Assembly (NCBI GenBank): GCA_018648445.1
Contig: JABGRG010000020.1
Span: 1 to 45,541 of the forward strand
DNA from: Rhodospirillales bacterium
GTDB lineage: Bacteria > Pseudomonadota > Alphaproteobacteria > Rhodospirillales_A > JACZKS01
Direction: 5' to 3'
DNA length: 45,541 nucleotides
A model generated the notes under the pieces. That model did not search any database. It was not told the DNA's origin and saw only the letters and a list, made by a program, of their open reading frames with translations. Within the stretch, counting starts at the first letter, position 1, and every line of letters starts with the position of its first letter. Shown here piece after piece: positions 34,540 to 42,832 of this stretch. The position numbers and the translations under genes are program-made.

Positions 34540-35832
34540 CTAGTTAACGAATTTCGGCATGACCAGCCTCGGCAGCCACAGGCTGATCTCGGGGAACAGG
34601 ATGATGATCAGGATAACAACGGCGAACAGACAATAGAATACCATCATCTGTCCCATGACCCGTGTCACCGGTTCCTTGCCGAGCACACACGCCAACAGCA
34701 GACACAGCCCGTACGGCGGCGTGATCAATCCAAGCGCCAGCGTCATAATGACGACCAAGCCGGTGTGGATCGCGTTGGCGCCGGAAACCTGGACCATATG
34801 ATCGACAATGGGCAGGAAGATGATGATGGCTGGAACTGCATCCATGAAGGTTCCGACGACAACGAAAACTATGGCGATGAACAGAACGGTCAGGGTCGCG
34901 CTGTTGATCATGTCGCCCGCCAGTCCGGCGATTGCCTCGGGAGCTTCGAAATAGGCCAGCAGCCAGCCGAAAATGGTCGCCGCGGCAACCGCCAGCAGCG
35001 GCTGCGAATAGATCACCGCCGTTTCCATCAGGATGTTCGGCAGTCTGCGGATCGACATGGTTTTGTAGATTCCGTAGATCAGGAACAGGACATAGACGGT
35101 GGCGATCATGCCCGACTCGGTGGCAGTGAATTTACCAGTCAGGACGCCGCCGACGATGATGATCGGCACCATCAAAGGAAGGATTCCCGCCTTTGTCGCG
35201 CTCCCCAGTTCCTTGAGTGAGGCGCGATTTTCGGCCGGATAGTTATTTCGGATGGCCGCGTAGTAGCTGTATACCATTTGCGACAGTCCGACGATCGCGC
35301 CGGGAATCGCACCGGCCAGGAACAGCCCGCCAATGGAAACGCCACCCATGGCGCCGTAGATCACCATCAGGATGCTCGGCGGAATAATGACGCCCATGGT
35401 CGAGGACGCCGCCGTCAGGGCAATGGTGAACCGGCGATCATAGCCGCGCTTGATCATCGCCGGAATGAGAACGCTGCCAACCCCGGCCGTGTCCGCCGTC
35501 GAGGATCCGGACATGCCCGCGAACAGCATGCTGACGACCACGTTGATATGGGCAAGGCCGCCCCGGATATGGCCGACAAGCGCCTGGGAAAGACGAAGCA
35601 ATCGTTCGGTGATCTGGCCTGAATTCAAAAGTTGCCCGGCGAGCAGAAAGAACGGCACCGCCAAAAGCGGAAAGGAGTTCAGGCCGTGGAACATCTGCTG
35701 GACGAACAAGACCGGGTTGAGGCCTTCATAGATGATGACCAGCAAAGACGCGAGCGCGAGGGCATAGGCGACCGGCACCCGGATGAACACCATAATGAAA
35801 AAACTGGCGAACAGGATGATAATTTCGGTCAT
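34540..35832 (-). CDS. TRAP transporter large permease (DctM type), second set
   Basis: 430 residues, about 12 helices. Marks: FPLLAVPFFLLAGQLLNSGQ, MSGSSTADTAGVGSVLIPAM, STMGVIIPPSILMVIYG and ALGLITPPYGLCLLLACVLG. It overlaps the small-permease stop (ATGA). It is followed by the SDR and CoA-transferase genes 15 bases on, so transport and CoA activation probably share one transcript. Confidence 0.92.
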   Translation of the reverse strand: MTEIIILFASFFIMVFIRVPVAYALALASLLVIIYEGLNPVLFVQQMFHGLNSFPLLAVPFFLLAGQLLNSGQITERLLRLSQALVGHIRGGLAHINVVVSMLFAGMSGSSTADTAGVGSVLIPAMIKRGYDRRFTIALTAASSTMGVIIPPSILMVIYGAMGGVSIGGLFLAGAIPGAIVGLSQMVYSYYAAIRNNYPAENRASLKELGSATKAGILPLMVPIIIVGGVLTGKFTATESGMIATVYVLFLIYGIYKTMSIRRLPNILMETAVIYSQPLLAVAAATIFGWLLAYFEAPEAIAGLAGDMINSATLTVLFIAIVFVVVGTFMDAVPAIIIFLPIVDHMVQVSGANAIHTGLVVIMTLALGLITPPYGLCLLLACVLGKEPVTRVMGQMMVFYCLFAVVILIIILFPEISLWLPRLVMPKFVN

Positions 35833-36398
35833 TCGCCGTCTCCTTCAGGAGCTTCTTCCTGCGTGCTGTAGACCCGCTCATCCGGTGAGGTTCCGGTCAA
35901 AATTTCCAGAAGATGTTCAAAGGTGAAAATGAAAATGGCCGCGCCGCCGATGGGGAAGGCGGTGAAATGGTAAATCATCGGATAGCCCTTCATCGGCGTG
36001 AAGCGCTTTAATCCGGCGGTCGCCATCTCCATGCCGTAAACAAAGACGACGATTGCGAACAAAAATCCAAACCCGACGACCACGAGTTTCACTGCCGTCA
36101 AGGCATTGGGTGATATCGTCCGCGGCAGCACATCCACAACAAAATGCGCCCTCCGCCGCGCCGATACCGCAGCGCCGCAGATCACCGACCAAACAAATAC
36201 AAGGGTTGCGATCTCGGACGGCCACAAAAGGGGATTGTTAATGACCTGCCGGAACAAGACGTCGATGAAGACAACGACGATGAGAGTGCCAAGACACGCC
36301 CCGGCAACCGCCTTGAAGCACGTCTCAAGAACGCCATTGACGGACTTCAAAACACCGCGGGTGGCCAATAAGGACGATTGAGAAGGACCAATCTGCAT
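35829..36398 (-). CDS. TRAP transporter small permease (DctQ type), second set
   Basis: 189 residues with four helices: VNGVLETCFKAVAGACLGTLIVVVFIDVLFRQ, PSEIATLVFVWSVICGAAVSARRRAHFVVDVL, a third near 100-120 and a last helix AFPIGGAAIFIFTFEHLLEI. It pairs with the DctM-type protein. Its start lies 98 bases downstream of the binding-protein stop, in a spacer with a long-loop hairpin. Confidence 0.88.
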   Translation of the reverse strand: MQIGPSQSSLLATRGVLKSVNGVLETCFKAVAGACLGTLIVVVFIDVLFRQVINNPLLWPSEIATLVFVWSVICGAAVSARRRAHFVVDVLPRTISPNALTAVKLVVVGFGFLFAIVVFVYGMEMATAGLKRFTPMKGYPMIYHFTAFPIGGAAIFIFTFEHLLEILTGTSPDERVYSTQEEAPEGDGE

Positions 36399-36431
36399 CG
36401 GACATCAGGCTCTTTGTTCAAGAGAAAAGAA

Positions 36432-36480
36432 GGGAGAGAAGATTGAGAGAATGGTCGCCCTTTCCTCGTTCCTCTCTCCC
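36432..36480 (-). terminator. Possible intercistronic hairpin between TRAP genes
   Basis: GGGAGAGA and TCTCTCCC, an 8-bp stem with a 33-base interval, lie in the DctP/DctQ spacer. The long loop makes it weak. Its position matches a step-down point after the binding-protein gene. Confidence 0.3.
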
Positions 36481-36496
36481 CCGCACCTTAGGGAGG

Positions 36497-37495
36497 CTAC
36501 CTGAGTTCGCGAATGCGAGCCAGAGCGGCTTCCATCTTCAATTCCTTCGCCACTTCGTCCTGAAGCGGGGTCAGGGCCTTGATGAAACCGCCCTTTTCAA
36601 CTTTATTTACCTTGACGCCGTACTTCGTCTTCATCACTTCCAGGAACTCGGCGTCGCCATTGACCGCGTGATCGACGATGGGGCCGGTCAATGATTTGCC
36701 GATCTTCATGACCTTCGCCTGAACGTCGGCCGGAAGTTTGGCCCATGACTTGTCGCTAACGAAAATTAACGCGATCAGCCATTGATGGCCGGTCATCGAG
36801 TAGTAGGGCGCAACCTCATTATGCTTGTTGGCGCCATATACGGCGGCGGCGTTCTCGGCCGCTTCGACCAAGCCCGTCTGCATGCCCGTATAGACATCGC
36901 CGAACGGAATCGCCATCGGCTTCGCGCCCAGCGAACCCCAGACCTTCGACTCGATCGGCGAGGCCATGACACGGATCTTCATGTCCTTGATATCGCCAAC
37001 GGTCTTCACGGCCTTCTTGTTGTTGTAGACATTCCGCACGCCGGCGGTGAACCACGCAATCCGCTTGAAGCCGACATCGGCCTCGGCGATCTTCTTGTCG
37101 ACGATCGCGGCGAACTTGTCGTCATTCAAAGTCTTTTTGAAATGATCGATGTCTTCGAAGAGATAACTGACGCTGAACATGCCGAGAAACGGCAGGAAGG
37201 TCGCGGCATTCGACGCAGCCGCTATCGAGAAGTTAAGATTGCCGGAAATGACGTTGTCCAGCATCGCCATCTCGTGGCCGAGCACCGCGCCGGGGAAGAC
37301 CTTTACTTCATAGGCGCCGTTTGTGGCTTCCTTAAGCTTCGCCGCGAACGTCGTCGCTCCGGCCTGATAGGCGTGAGATTTCTGCTGATCATGGCCGATC
37401 CGAAGTTTTTCGGCGCTCTGCGCGGAAGCGGCGCCAAGAACCAGCATCGCGCCGGCGACGATTGCCGGCAACGCGAAGGAAGATCGTATAGACAT
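36497..37495 (-). CDS. TRAP transporter substrate-binding protein (DctP type), second set
   Basis: 332 residues with a signal peptide (cleavage near AQSA-EK). Blocks: LRIGHDQQKSHAYQ, SYLFEDIDHFKK, and VGDIKDMKIRVMASPIESKVWGSLGAKPMAIPFGDVYTGMQTGLVEAAEN (the core of a DctP domain, with the Arg of KIRVM at the carboxylate site). Its ligand is probably a carboxylic or sugar acid. First gene of its operon, with an operator over the promoter at 37544-37582. Confidence 0.9.
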   Translation of the reverse strand: MSIRSSFALPAIVAGAMLVLGAASAQSAEKLRIGHDQQKSHAYQAGATTFAAKLKEATNGAYEVKVFPGAVLGHEMAMLDNVISGNLNFSIAAASNAATFLPFLGMFSVSYLFEDIDHFKKTLNDDKFAAIVDKKIAEADVGFKRIAWFTAGVRNVYNNKKAVKTVGDIKDMKIRVMASPIESKVWGSLGAKPMAIPFGDVYTGMQTGLVEAAENAAAVYGANKHNEVAPYYSMTGHQWLIALIFVSDKSWAKLPADVQAKVMKIGKSLTGPIVDHAVNGDAEFLEVMKTKYGVKVNKVEKGGFIKALTPLQDEVAKELKMEAALARIRELR

Positions 37496-37543
37496 TGATT
37501 GTTACTCCCGATTGAGGAATGAAGCTGTCATTTTTTTTATTTT

Positions 37544-37557
37544 TGTAATCGATTACA
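37544..37557. promoter_or_regulatory. LacI-type operator upstream of the second TRAP operon
   Basis: TGTAATCGATTACA is a perfect palindrome with central CG. The near match at 39834-39847 (12 of 14 bases) suggests the same regulator, most likely the LacI gene at 37666-38703. Confidence 0.7.
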
Positions 37558-37582
37558 TATCACACCGGCAAAAGCCTGTCAA
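37552..37582 (-). promoter_or_regulatory. Candidate promoter of the second TRAP operon
   Basis: On the minus strand TTGACA (37582-37577) is followed, after a 19-base spacer, by TGTAAT (37557-37552), which lies inside the operator. The spacing is a little long, so the -10 assignment is tentative. Confidence 0.45.
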
Positions 37583-37665
37583 AACCTTCGCAGGCCTTCT
37601 TCCTATCCGGTTGTTTTACCGAGATGATTCGAAATGGAGGTAACTTGGATCGTGATGATCGGAGG

Positions 37666-38703
37666 CTATTCTTTTTGCGTGGATTCGCTTGCTGGCGATC
37701 CGGTGGTCGAACGGACGATCAGACGGGTTTCCAGTTCCTGAAATTCCAGTGGGCTTTGTCCTCGCAGGCGCTGGATAAGAAAATCAGCGGCCAGATGCCC
37801 CATTTCGGTTGCAGGAATCTCAAGTGTTGTCAGCGCGGGGCGGATGTGTGCGCCAAATTCCAGATTGTCGAAGCCGACGATCGAAACCTCGTCGGGTACG
37901 GCCAGGCACAGGTCGGTGCAATAGGCCAACGCCCCGATGGCCAAAACATCGCTAAAGCAGATGACAGCCGTGGGTGGGCGACCCTTGCTGACAAGTTCGC
38001 GCATGCCCTCATATCCGGCGCTAATGGCGTAGGGTTTTTCGACCTTTTGATCGTGGGAAAGCGATAGGCCCTTCGATTCGAGGGCGCTACGGATCCCCAT
38101 CAGGCGTTCCTTGACCCGGTCGTTGTGTTTCGAAATACCGGCGATGACGCCGATATCCGTATGACCAAGCCGGAGCAGAAAGTCGGCGATCTGCGCGGCG
38201 GAGCGACGGTTGTCGAAGCCGGCGCACGGATGCTGCGATTGCGGGTTGAAGACATAGGTGTTGATAAAGGGAACGTGCTGGCCCCGCAATAAATCATAGA
38301 GTCGCGGATCATGCTCATCACCGACCAGAACGATTCCCTCGGCGCCGCGCTCGACCAGCATCTTGGCCTGATTGAATTCGCGAATGGGATCGTATTCGGA
38401 AGTCGTCACGAGCAGCGAGTAGCCAGCCTTGCTCAGACGTTCCTCCAGCGCGTTGGTCTCAATCGCATAGATGGCGTGATTCAGGGTTGGGATCACCGCG
38501 CCGCAGATCCGGGTGCGGCGCGAGCGCAGCGCACGGGCCGCGTTGTTGGGGGAATAGCCGAGTGACTCGACGACATCCATCACCCTCTTGTATATCTCGG
38601 GGCGCACCTTTTCGGGGGAATTGATCGCCCGCGAAACGGTCGCCGAGGAACAGCCCGCAGCTTTCGCGACATCCAAGACTCTTACAACTTTGCGCGCATT
38701 CAT
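37666..38703 (-). CDS. LacI-family transcriptional regulator, second
   Basis: 345 residues. Helix-turn-helix and hinge: RVLDVAKAAGCSSATVSRAIN and NNAARALRSRRTRICGAVIP. Effector domain (about 63-330) contains ICFSDVLAIGALAYC and IVGFDNLEFGAHIRPALTTLEIP. It lies between the second TRAP operon and the racemase-like gene, both with matching operators upstream, so it probably represses both and possibly the DapB-like operon too. The effector is unknown. Confidence 0.9.
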   Translation of the reverse strand: MNARKVVRVLDVAKAAGCSSATVSRAINSPEKVRPEIYKRVMDVVESLGYSPNNAARALRSRRTRICGAVIPTLNHAIYAIETNALEERLSKAGYSLLVTTSEYDPIREFNQAKMLVERGAEGIVLVGDEHDPRLYDLLRGQHVPFINTYVFNPQSQHPCAGFDNRRSAAQIADFLLRLGHTDIGVIAGISKHNDRVKERLMGIRSALESKGLSLSHDQKVEKPYAISAGYEGMRELVSKGRPPTAVICFSDVLAIGALAYCTDLCLAVPDEVSIVGFDNLEFGAHIRPALTTLEIPATEMGHLAADFLIQRLRGQSPLEFQELETRLIVRSTTGSPASESTQKE

Positions 38704-38767
38704 CGTTGGCTTTTTTCACTCTTGCGGTGTTAATGCCGGGCTCTGATATCCCAAAATTGGATGCCGA

Positions 38768-39790
38768 TCAACCGAACCACGTGTCGGGCAGCGTGTAGCC
38801 GTCGCGGAGGGGATCCGTCGGATCATATCCGTGCTGGAGGATTCCCGTGATCCAGGCTTGACCAGCGATGGTCACGTTGACCCCCGGCGTGCCGCCGACA
38901 TCGACGGTGTCGACCAGCCGGGAGACGAATTCCGATCCGATGATGGATTCCGAGATAAAGGAATCGCCTACCCCCATCAAGCCGCGCGCGTGGAGCGCCG
39001 CGATACGCGCCGTGGTTCCGGTGCCGCAGGGGCAGCGGTCGATGCGTCCCGGCGAGACGATGACGGCATTGCGGCTGTTGCACCCCGGGCCCTCAAACGG
39101 GGCGACAAACATGGTGAAGGTCACCGTATTGATGTCCGGGTTCTCGGGATGAACCACCGGCAACTGCTCGCTGGCGGCGGCCTTGATCCGGGTGCCGACG
39201 GCGACCAGATCGCGGGCCTCGTGCGGCGCGATTTCGAAACCCAGCGCGCGCGCATCGACGATGGCGAAGAATGCGCCGCCATAGGCGACATCGACGGGCA
39301 CGGTGCCGAGTCCCTCGACCTCGACCGCCGAACCGATATGCGTGGCGAAGGCAGGAACATTGGTGAACTCGACAGACGTGACCTTGCCGTCCCGACAGGA
39401 GGCCTTCACCGGCACCAGTCCCGCCGGACTGTCAAGCACCAGCCGGGTTTCCGGTTCCGTCATCGGCAGCATACCGGTTTCCAACAACACCGTGGTCGTG
39501 CAAATGGTGTTGGATCCGGACATCGGCGGATAGTCCGTCGATTCCATGATAATGAAGCCAGCGTCGGCATCCGGGTGACACGCAGGAGTGACGAGATTGA
39601 TGCACAGCGTCACCTTGCCACGCGGTTCGAACAGCAACCATTTGCGCAAGTCGTCGCCCTTGGTCTCCAAATACTGTTTTCGCTCGAACATGGTTTTACC
39701 GGGCGGCGGCAGAACGCCCCCGGTGATGACATGGTTGTCCTCGCCGCCGACATGGCAGCCAACGACTGTTACGGTCCGCTCCCAACGCAT
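38768..39790 (-). CDS. Proline-racemase-family protein with Ser/Cys active site
   Basis: 340 residues from ATG 39790 (GGGAG 8 bases upstream; ATG 39832 is longer). The family has two acid/base residues, usually Cys in MCGH and Cys in DxxPCGTGT. Here the first site is MSGSNTIC, so Ser91 replaces Cys, and the second is DRCPCGTGTT with Cys255. The family includes proline racemase, hydroxyproline 2-epimerase and trans-3-hydroxyproline dehydratase, the last with Cys-Thr. Ser-Cys members exist and are reported with epimerase-type activity, so hydroxyproline epimerisation is possible but unproven. It is divergent from the DapB-like gene across a regulatory region. Confidence 0.82.
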   Translation of the reverse strand: MRWERTVTVVGCHVGGEDNHVITGGVLPPPGKTMFERKQYLETKGDDLRKWLLFEPRGKVTLCINLVTPACHPDADAGFIIMESTDYPPMSGSNTICTTTVLLETGMLPMTEPETRLVLDSPAGLVPVKASCRDGKVTSVEFTNVPAFATHIGSAVEVEGLGTVPVDVAYGGAFFAIVDARALGFEIAPHEARDLVAVGTRIKAAASEQLPVVHPENPDINTVTFTMFVAPFEGPGCNSRNAVIVSPGRIDRCPCGTGTTARIAALHARGLMGVGDSFISESIIGSEFVSRLVDTVDVGGTPGVNVTIAGQAWITGILQHGYDPTDPLRDGYTLPDTWFG

Positions 39791-39833
39791 GGCCTTTACT
39801 CCCGGATCAAAATTGGGCAAACTACTGATCAAT

Positions 39834-39847
39834 TGTAATCGTTTTCA
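39834..39847. promoter_or_regulatory. LacI-type operator between divergent catabolic genes
   Basis: TGTAATCGTTTTCA matches the 37544 palindrome at 12 of 14 positions. A reversed half-site CGATACAAT lies at 39856-39864. It sits in the 94-base gap between the racemase-like and DapB-like genes and could serve both. Confidence 0.5.
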
Positions 39848-39884
39848 TCGAAAAGCGATACAATGGGATTTCGGGGGAGATTAA

Positions 39885-40724
39885 ATGGCGTCGAAAGTCC
39901 GGCAATCTATAAAAAATAAATCGCCAAACAGGGCGACCCGAATCTGTATCGCAGGGGCGACCGGCGTTGTCGGGCGCTGCCTCGTCTCCGCGGTTCAGGC
40001 GGTCGAGGATATGAAACTGGTTTCGGCGGTCGCACGTTCGGCGGCCGGCCGCGATCTTGGCGAGGTCCTCGGCGGAACGCCTATGAACCTGCGTGTTGAC
40101 GAGACGGTGGACGCAGCCTTGGAGGCTGGCGTCGACGTGCTGATCGACTATACACATCCGGCAGCGGTTCGCGGCCATATCGAAACGGCGATCGCGCGCG
40201 GCACTTCCGTCGTCGTCGGCACGTCGGGTTTGCGGCCCGAGGATTATCCGCCGATCAAGGCGGCGGCCGAAGCGGCCGGGGTCGGCATCGCCACCGGCAA
40301 CTTCGCCATCACGGCGGCGCTGATGCAGCATCTGGCACTGATGGCGGCGCCCCACATGCCGCAATGGGAGGTCATCGAGTACAACCAGCCTTTCAAGCCG
40401 GACGCGCCGAGCGGCACCGGAACCGAGTTGGCGGAAATGCTGAGCGCCGTGCATGCGCCGGAAGAGACGGTTCCGGAATCGGCAACCATCGGCCCACGCG
40501 AGGCGCGAGGTGCCGTGGTCGATGGCACGCGGGTTCATTCTGTCCGCCTGCACGGGTTCGCTTCGGCCTGCGAGGTCATCCTCGGCATGCCCGGCCAGCG
40601 CCTGACAATCCGCCACGATGTCGAACCGGGCGGCGAGGCCTTCGTTTTCGGATCGCTGTTCGCGGCCCGGGCCGTGTTGACACGCCCCGGCCTGACGCGC
40701 GGCCTCGACGCCCTTCTATTTTGA
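39885..40724 (+). CDS. DapB-like (dihydrodipicolinate reductase family) protein
   Basis: 279 residues. The nucleotide site is RICIAGATGVVGRCL (19-33), with VDVLIDYTHPAAVRGHI and VVVGTSGL after it. In true DapB the substrate loop is E(x)HHxxKxDAPSGT; here it is EYNQPFKPDAPSGTG (about 165-179), so both His are lost (Asn, Gln) while the Lys and DAPSGT remain. Beside two DapA homologues it is unlikely to be lysine biosynthesis; it more probably reduces or oxidises a related acid. First gene of a run to the window's end. Confidence 0.85.
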   Translation: MASKVRQSIKNKSPNRATRICIAGATGVVGRCLVSAVQAVEDMKLVSAVARSAAGRDLGEVLGGTPMNLRVDETVDAALEAGVDVLIDYTHPAAVRGHIETAIARGTSVVVGTSGLRPEDYPPIKAAAEAAGVGIATGNFAITAALMQHLALMAAPHMPQWEVIEYNQPFKPDAPSGTGTELAEMLSAVHAPEETVPESATIGPREARGAVVDGTRVHSVRLHGFASACEVILGMPGQRLTIRHDVEPGGEAFVFGSLFAARAVLTRPGLTRGLDALLF

Positions 40725-40745
40725 AATTCCTAAGGAGGGAGACCC

Positions 40746-41177
40746 ATGAACGAAATGCATGTTGAGATCGGTGACCAAACCTTCTTTTCGAAAACTATCA
40801 CCGACGCGGACTTCGCTAACTTCTCGGCCATCAGCGGTGATTTTGATCCCGTGCATGTCAACGAGGAGTACGCGAAAACAACGCCCTTCGGTCGGCGCAT
40901 CGCCCATGGCCTCGCCGTTCTTGGCCTAATGTCCGGGCCGGAATCTGAAATGTCAAAACGCATCGTCGAGCGCGGCTGCCGCTACAAACCGGTAACCCTC
41001 GGTTACGACAAGGTTCGCTTCCTCAAGCCCGTGTTCTGCGGGGATACCTTGACGGCCACATATACCATCGCCGAGATCATACCCGAGAAGCTGCGGGCGA
41101 TCGGCAAATGCGAAGTCACCAACCAGCACGGCGATCTGGTGGTGGTTGGCAATCATGTCTTGAAATGGGTGGGATGA
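40746..41177 (+). CDS. MaoC-like hydratase family protein, second
   Basis: 143 residues, a single hotdog domain like the copy at 29688. FSAISGDFDPVHVNEEYAKTTPFGRRIAHG (with the Asp and His of DFDPVH) and LGYDKVRFLKPVFCGDTL are close to the other copy. It hydrates enoyl-CoA esters or dehydrates the reverse. Ribosome-binding site AAGGAGGGAG is strong. Its stop overlaps a start of the next gene (ATGA). Confidence 0.87.
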   Translation: MNEMHVEIGDQTFFSKTITDADFANFSAISGDFDPVHVNEEYAKTTPFGRRIAHGLAVLGLMSGPESEMSKRIVERGCRYKPVTLGYDKVRFLKPVFCGDTLTATYTIAEIIPEKLRAIGKCEVTNQHGDLVVVGNHVLKWVG

Positions 41178-41179
41178 CG

Positions 41180-42052
41180 ATGAAAGAACTCAAAGGGATT
41201 TGTTGCGCGCTGTGCACGCCTTTTACCGACGACGGCGAATCCGTCGACGAAACGGCGTTGCGCAATCACATCGATTCGATGATCGATGCTGGAATTCACA
41301 TCATACTGGTATGTGGCGGCACCGGTGAATTCGCCTATCTACGGCCCGAGGAGCGGCGGCGCATCGCCGAGATCGCGTCCAAGCACATCGACGGGCGGGC
41401 GGCGTTCATGGTCCAGACCTCGGCCATCAACTCCGGTGATGCCATCGAATACGCCAAGCACGCCGAAGGCGTTGGGGCCGACGCCCTTCTGATTCTACCG
41501 CCTTATTTTGAGGGACCGGACGCCGACGGCGTTTACGATTTCTACGCCGCCATCGGCTCGGCGGTGAAAACGCCTCTGATGGCCTACAACATCCCGGTTC
41601 ATTCGGGCTTTGACATCGATCCGGACTTCTTCAGGCGACTGAGAGAAATTGACGGCGTTCAGTTCATCAAGGATTCGACCGCCGATTTGCTGCGCATTCA
41701 GATGCTGCTTGAAACCGGCGCCAAGGTCTTCAACGGCGGCGATCCGACTGCGTTTTTCGCTCTGGTGGCCGGTTGTCCGGGTTGTGTCTGGGGCGCACCC
41801 AATGCCATGCCGAACGAAAGCGTGGCGCTCTACGATCACGTCCAGGCCGGACGCCTGGTAGAGGCTGCCGCGTTGTGGAAGCGAATGTTCCCGACGAACG
41901 CTTTCTTCTGGAACCATGTTTACAACGCGGCGGTGAAAGCGGCGACGAACGCCTCGGGCCGTCCCGTCGGACCATGCCGAAAGCCCGTCCGCCCGCTGAC
42001 CGAAACCGAAGCGGCGGAGCTCCGGCAAGCCATGAAGCCGCTGGGATATTAG
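41180..42052 (+). CDS. DapA-family aldolase/lyase (DHDPS-like), copy 1
   Basis: 290 residues, a TIM-barrel lyase. Schiff-base lysine: FIKDSTAD (Lys164). Tyr136 in MAYNIPVHSG is the proton relay. The GTGE loop reads CGGTGEFAYL. The family includes dihydrodipicolinate synthase, N-acetylneuraminate lyase, KDG aldolase and dehydratases for hydroxyproline and sugar acids; the substrate cannot be read here. ATG 41174 (ATGA overlap with the MaoC stop) is an alternative start, but 41180 has better spacing from GGGTGGG. A second DapA-like gene follows at 42833. Confidence 0.85.
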   Translation: MKELKGICCALCTPFTDDGESVDETALRNHIDSMIDAGIHIILVCGGTGEFAYLRPEERRRIAEIASKHIDGRAAFMVQTSAINSGDAIEYAKHAEGVGADALLILPPYFEGPDADGVYDFYAAIGSAVKTPLMAYNIPVHSGFDIDPDFFRRLREIDGVQFIKDSTADLLRIQMLLETGAKVFNGGDPTAFFALVAGCPGCVWGAPNAMPNESVALYDHVQAGRLVEAAALWKRMFPTNAFFWNHVYNAAVKAATNASGRPVGPCRKPVRPLTETEAAELRQAMKPLGY

Positions 42053-42072
42053 CCGACGGAAAGAGGCATGAG

Positions 42073-42819
42073 ATGATCAACAAAACTCTTCAGGGCAAGA
42101 AGGTCGTCGTCATCGGCGGGTCGTACGGCATGGGATACGCGGCGGCCGCGATGGCTATCGCCAAGGGCGCCGAGGTGGCCATCGCGGCGCGCACCGGCGC
42201 GAAACTTTCCGAGGCCGCGAAACGGCTTGAGGACCTAGGCGGGTGTCCGGTGCCCTACACAGCGCTGCGCATCGAGGATCGCGCAGCGGTGGCCGCATTC
42301 TTTGCCAACAACGCGCCGTTCGATCATCTGGCCATGCCGGGCTCGACGGTCAAGCCGATCCTCTACGAAGACCTCACCGAAGACAGTGCCTTTGAGTCCT
42401 TCGACAGCAAATTCTGGGGACCATTTTGGGCGGCCTATGACGCGCGGCCACACATGCGACGCGGCGGCAGCATCGTCTTTTTCACCGGCGTCGCCGCCAA
42501 GCGCCCGGTGCCGGGCTATGTCATGGGGGCCTGCATCAACGGCGCGTTGAACGCAGGAACACGCTCGCTGGCGATTGAATTTGCGCCCCTTGGCATTCGA
42601 GTCAACGCCATTGCGCCGGGCCTGACCGATACGCCGCTGCTTGATATCCTGCATGCCGAAGACAAAGCCGAACGAATCAAAATGTTCGGCGATCGGCTGC
42701 CCGTCGGGCGCGTCGGAACCGCAGATGAATGCGGGCTTGGGGTTATCTATCTGATGGAAAACGGCTTTGCCACCGGGCAGGTGCTTGGCATTGACGGCGG
42801 GCACGAGATCATGTCGTAA
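42073..42819 (+). CDS. SDR-family protein lacking the YxxxK dyad
   Basis: 248 residues from ATG 42073, after AAGAGG; the frame is open further upstream but only inside the previous gene. Nucleotide motif VVVIGGSYGMGYAAA (11-25). In the active-site helix, GACINGALNAGTRSLAIE aligns with the usual YxASKxALxxxTRSLA: the lysine position is Asn156 and the tyrosine position is Gly152. Tyr149 is near. PG and IDGG late in the protein are normal. It may bind nucleotide without normal dehydrogenase chemistry. Confidence 0.85.
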   Translation: MINKTLQGKKVVVIGGSYGMGYAAAAMAIAKGAEVAIAARTGAKLSEAAKRLEDLGGCPVPYTALRIEDRAAVAAFFANNAPFDHLAMPGSTVKPILYEDLTEDSAFESFDSKFWGPFWAAYDARPHMRRGGSIVFFTGVAAKRPVPGYVMGACINGALNAGTRSLAIEFAPLGIRVNAIAPGLTDTPLLDILHAEDKAERIKMFGDRLPVGRVGTADECGLGVIYLMENGFATGQVLGIDGGHEIMS

Positions 42820-42832
42820 CGGGGAAAGAAAT

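Noticed and set aside
38831..39838. 335-residue plus-strand frame opposite the racemase-like gene
   Set aside because: A shadow of the real gene, Arg/Asp-rich with no recognisable domain.
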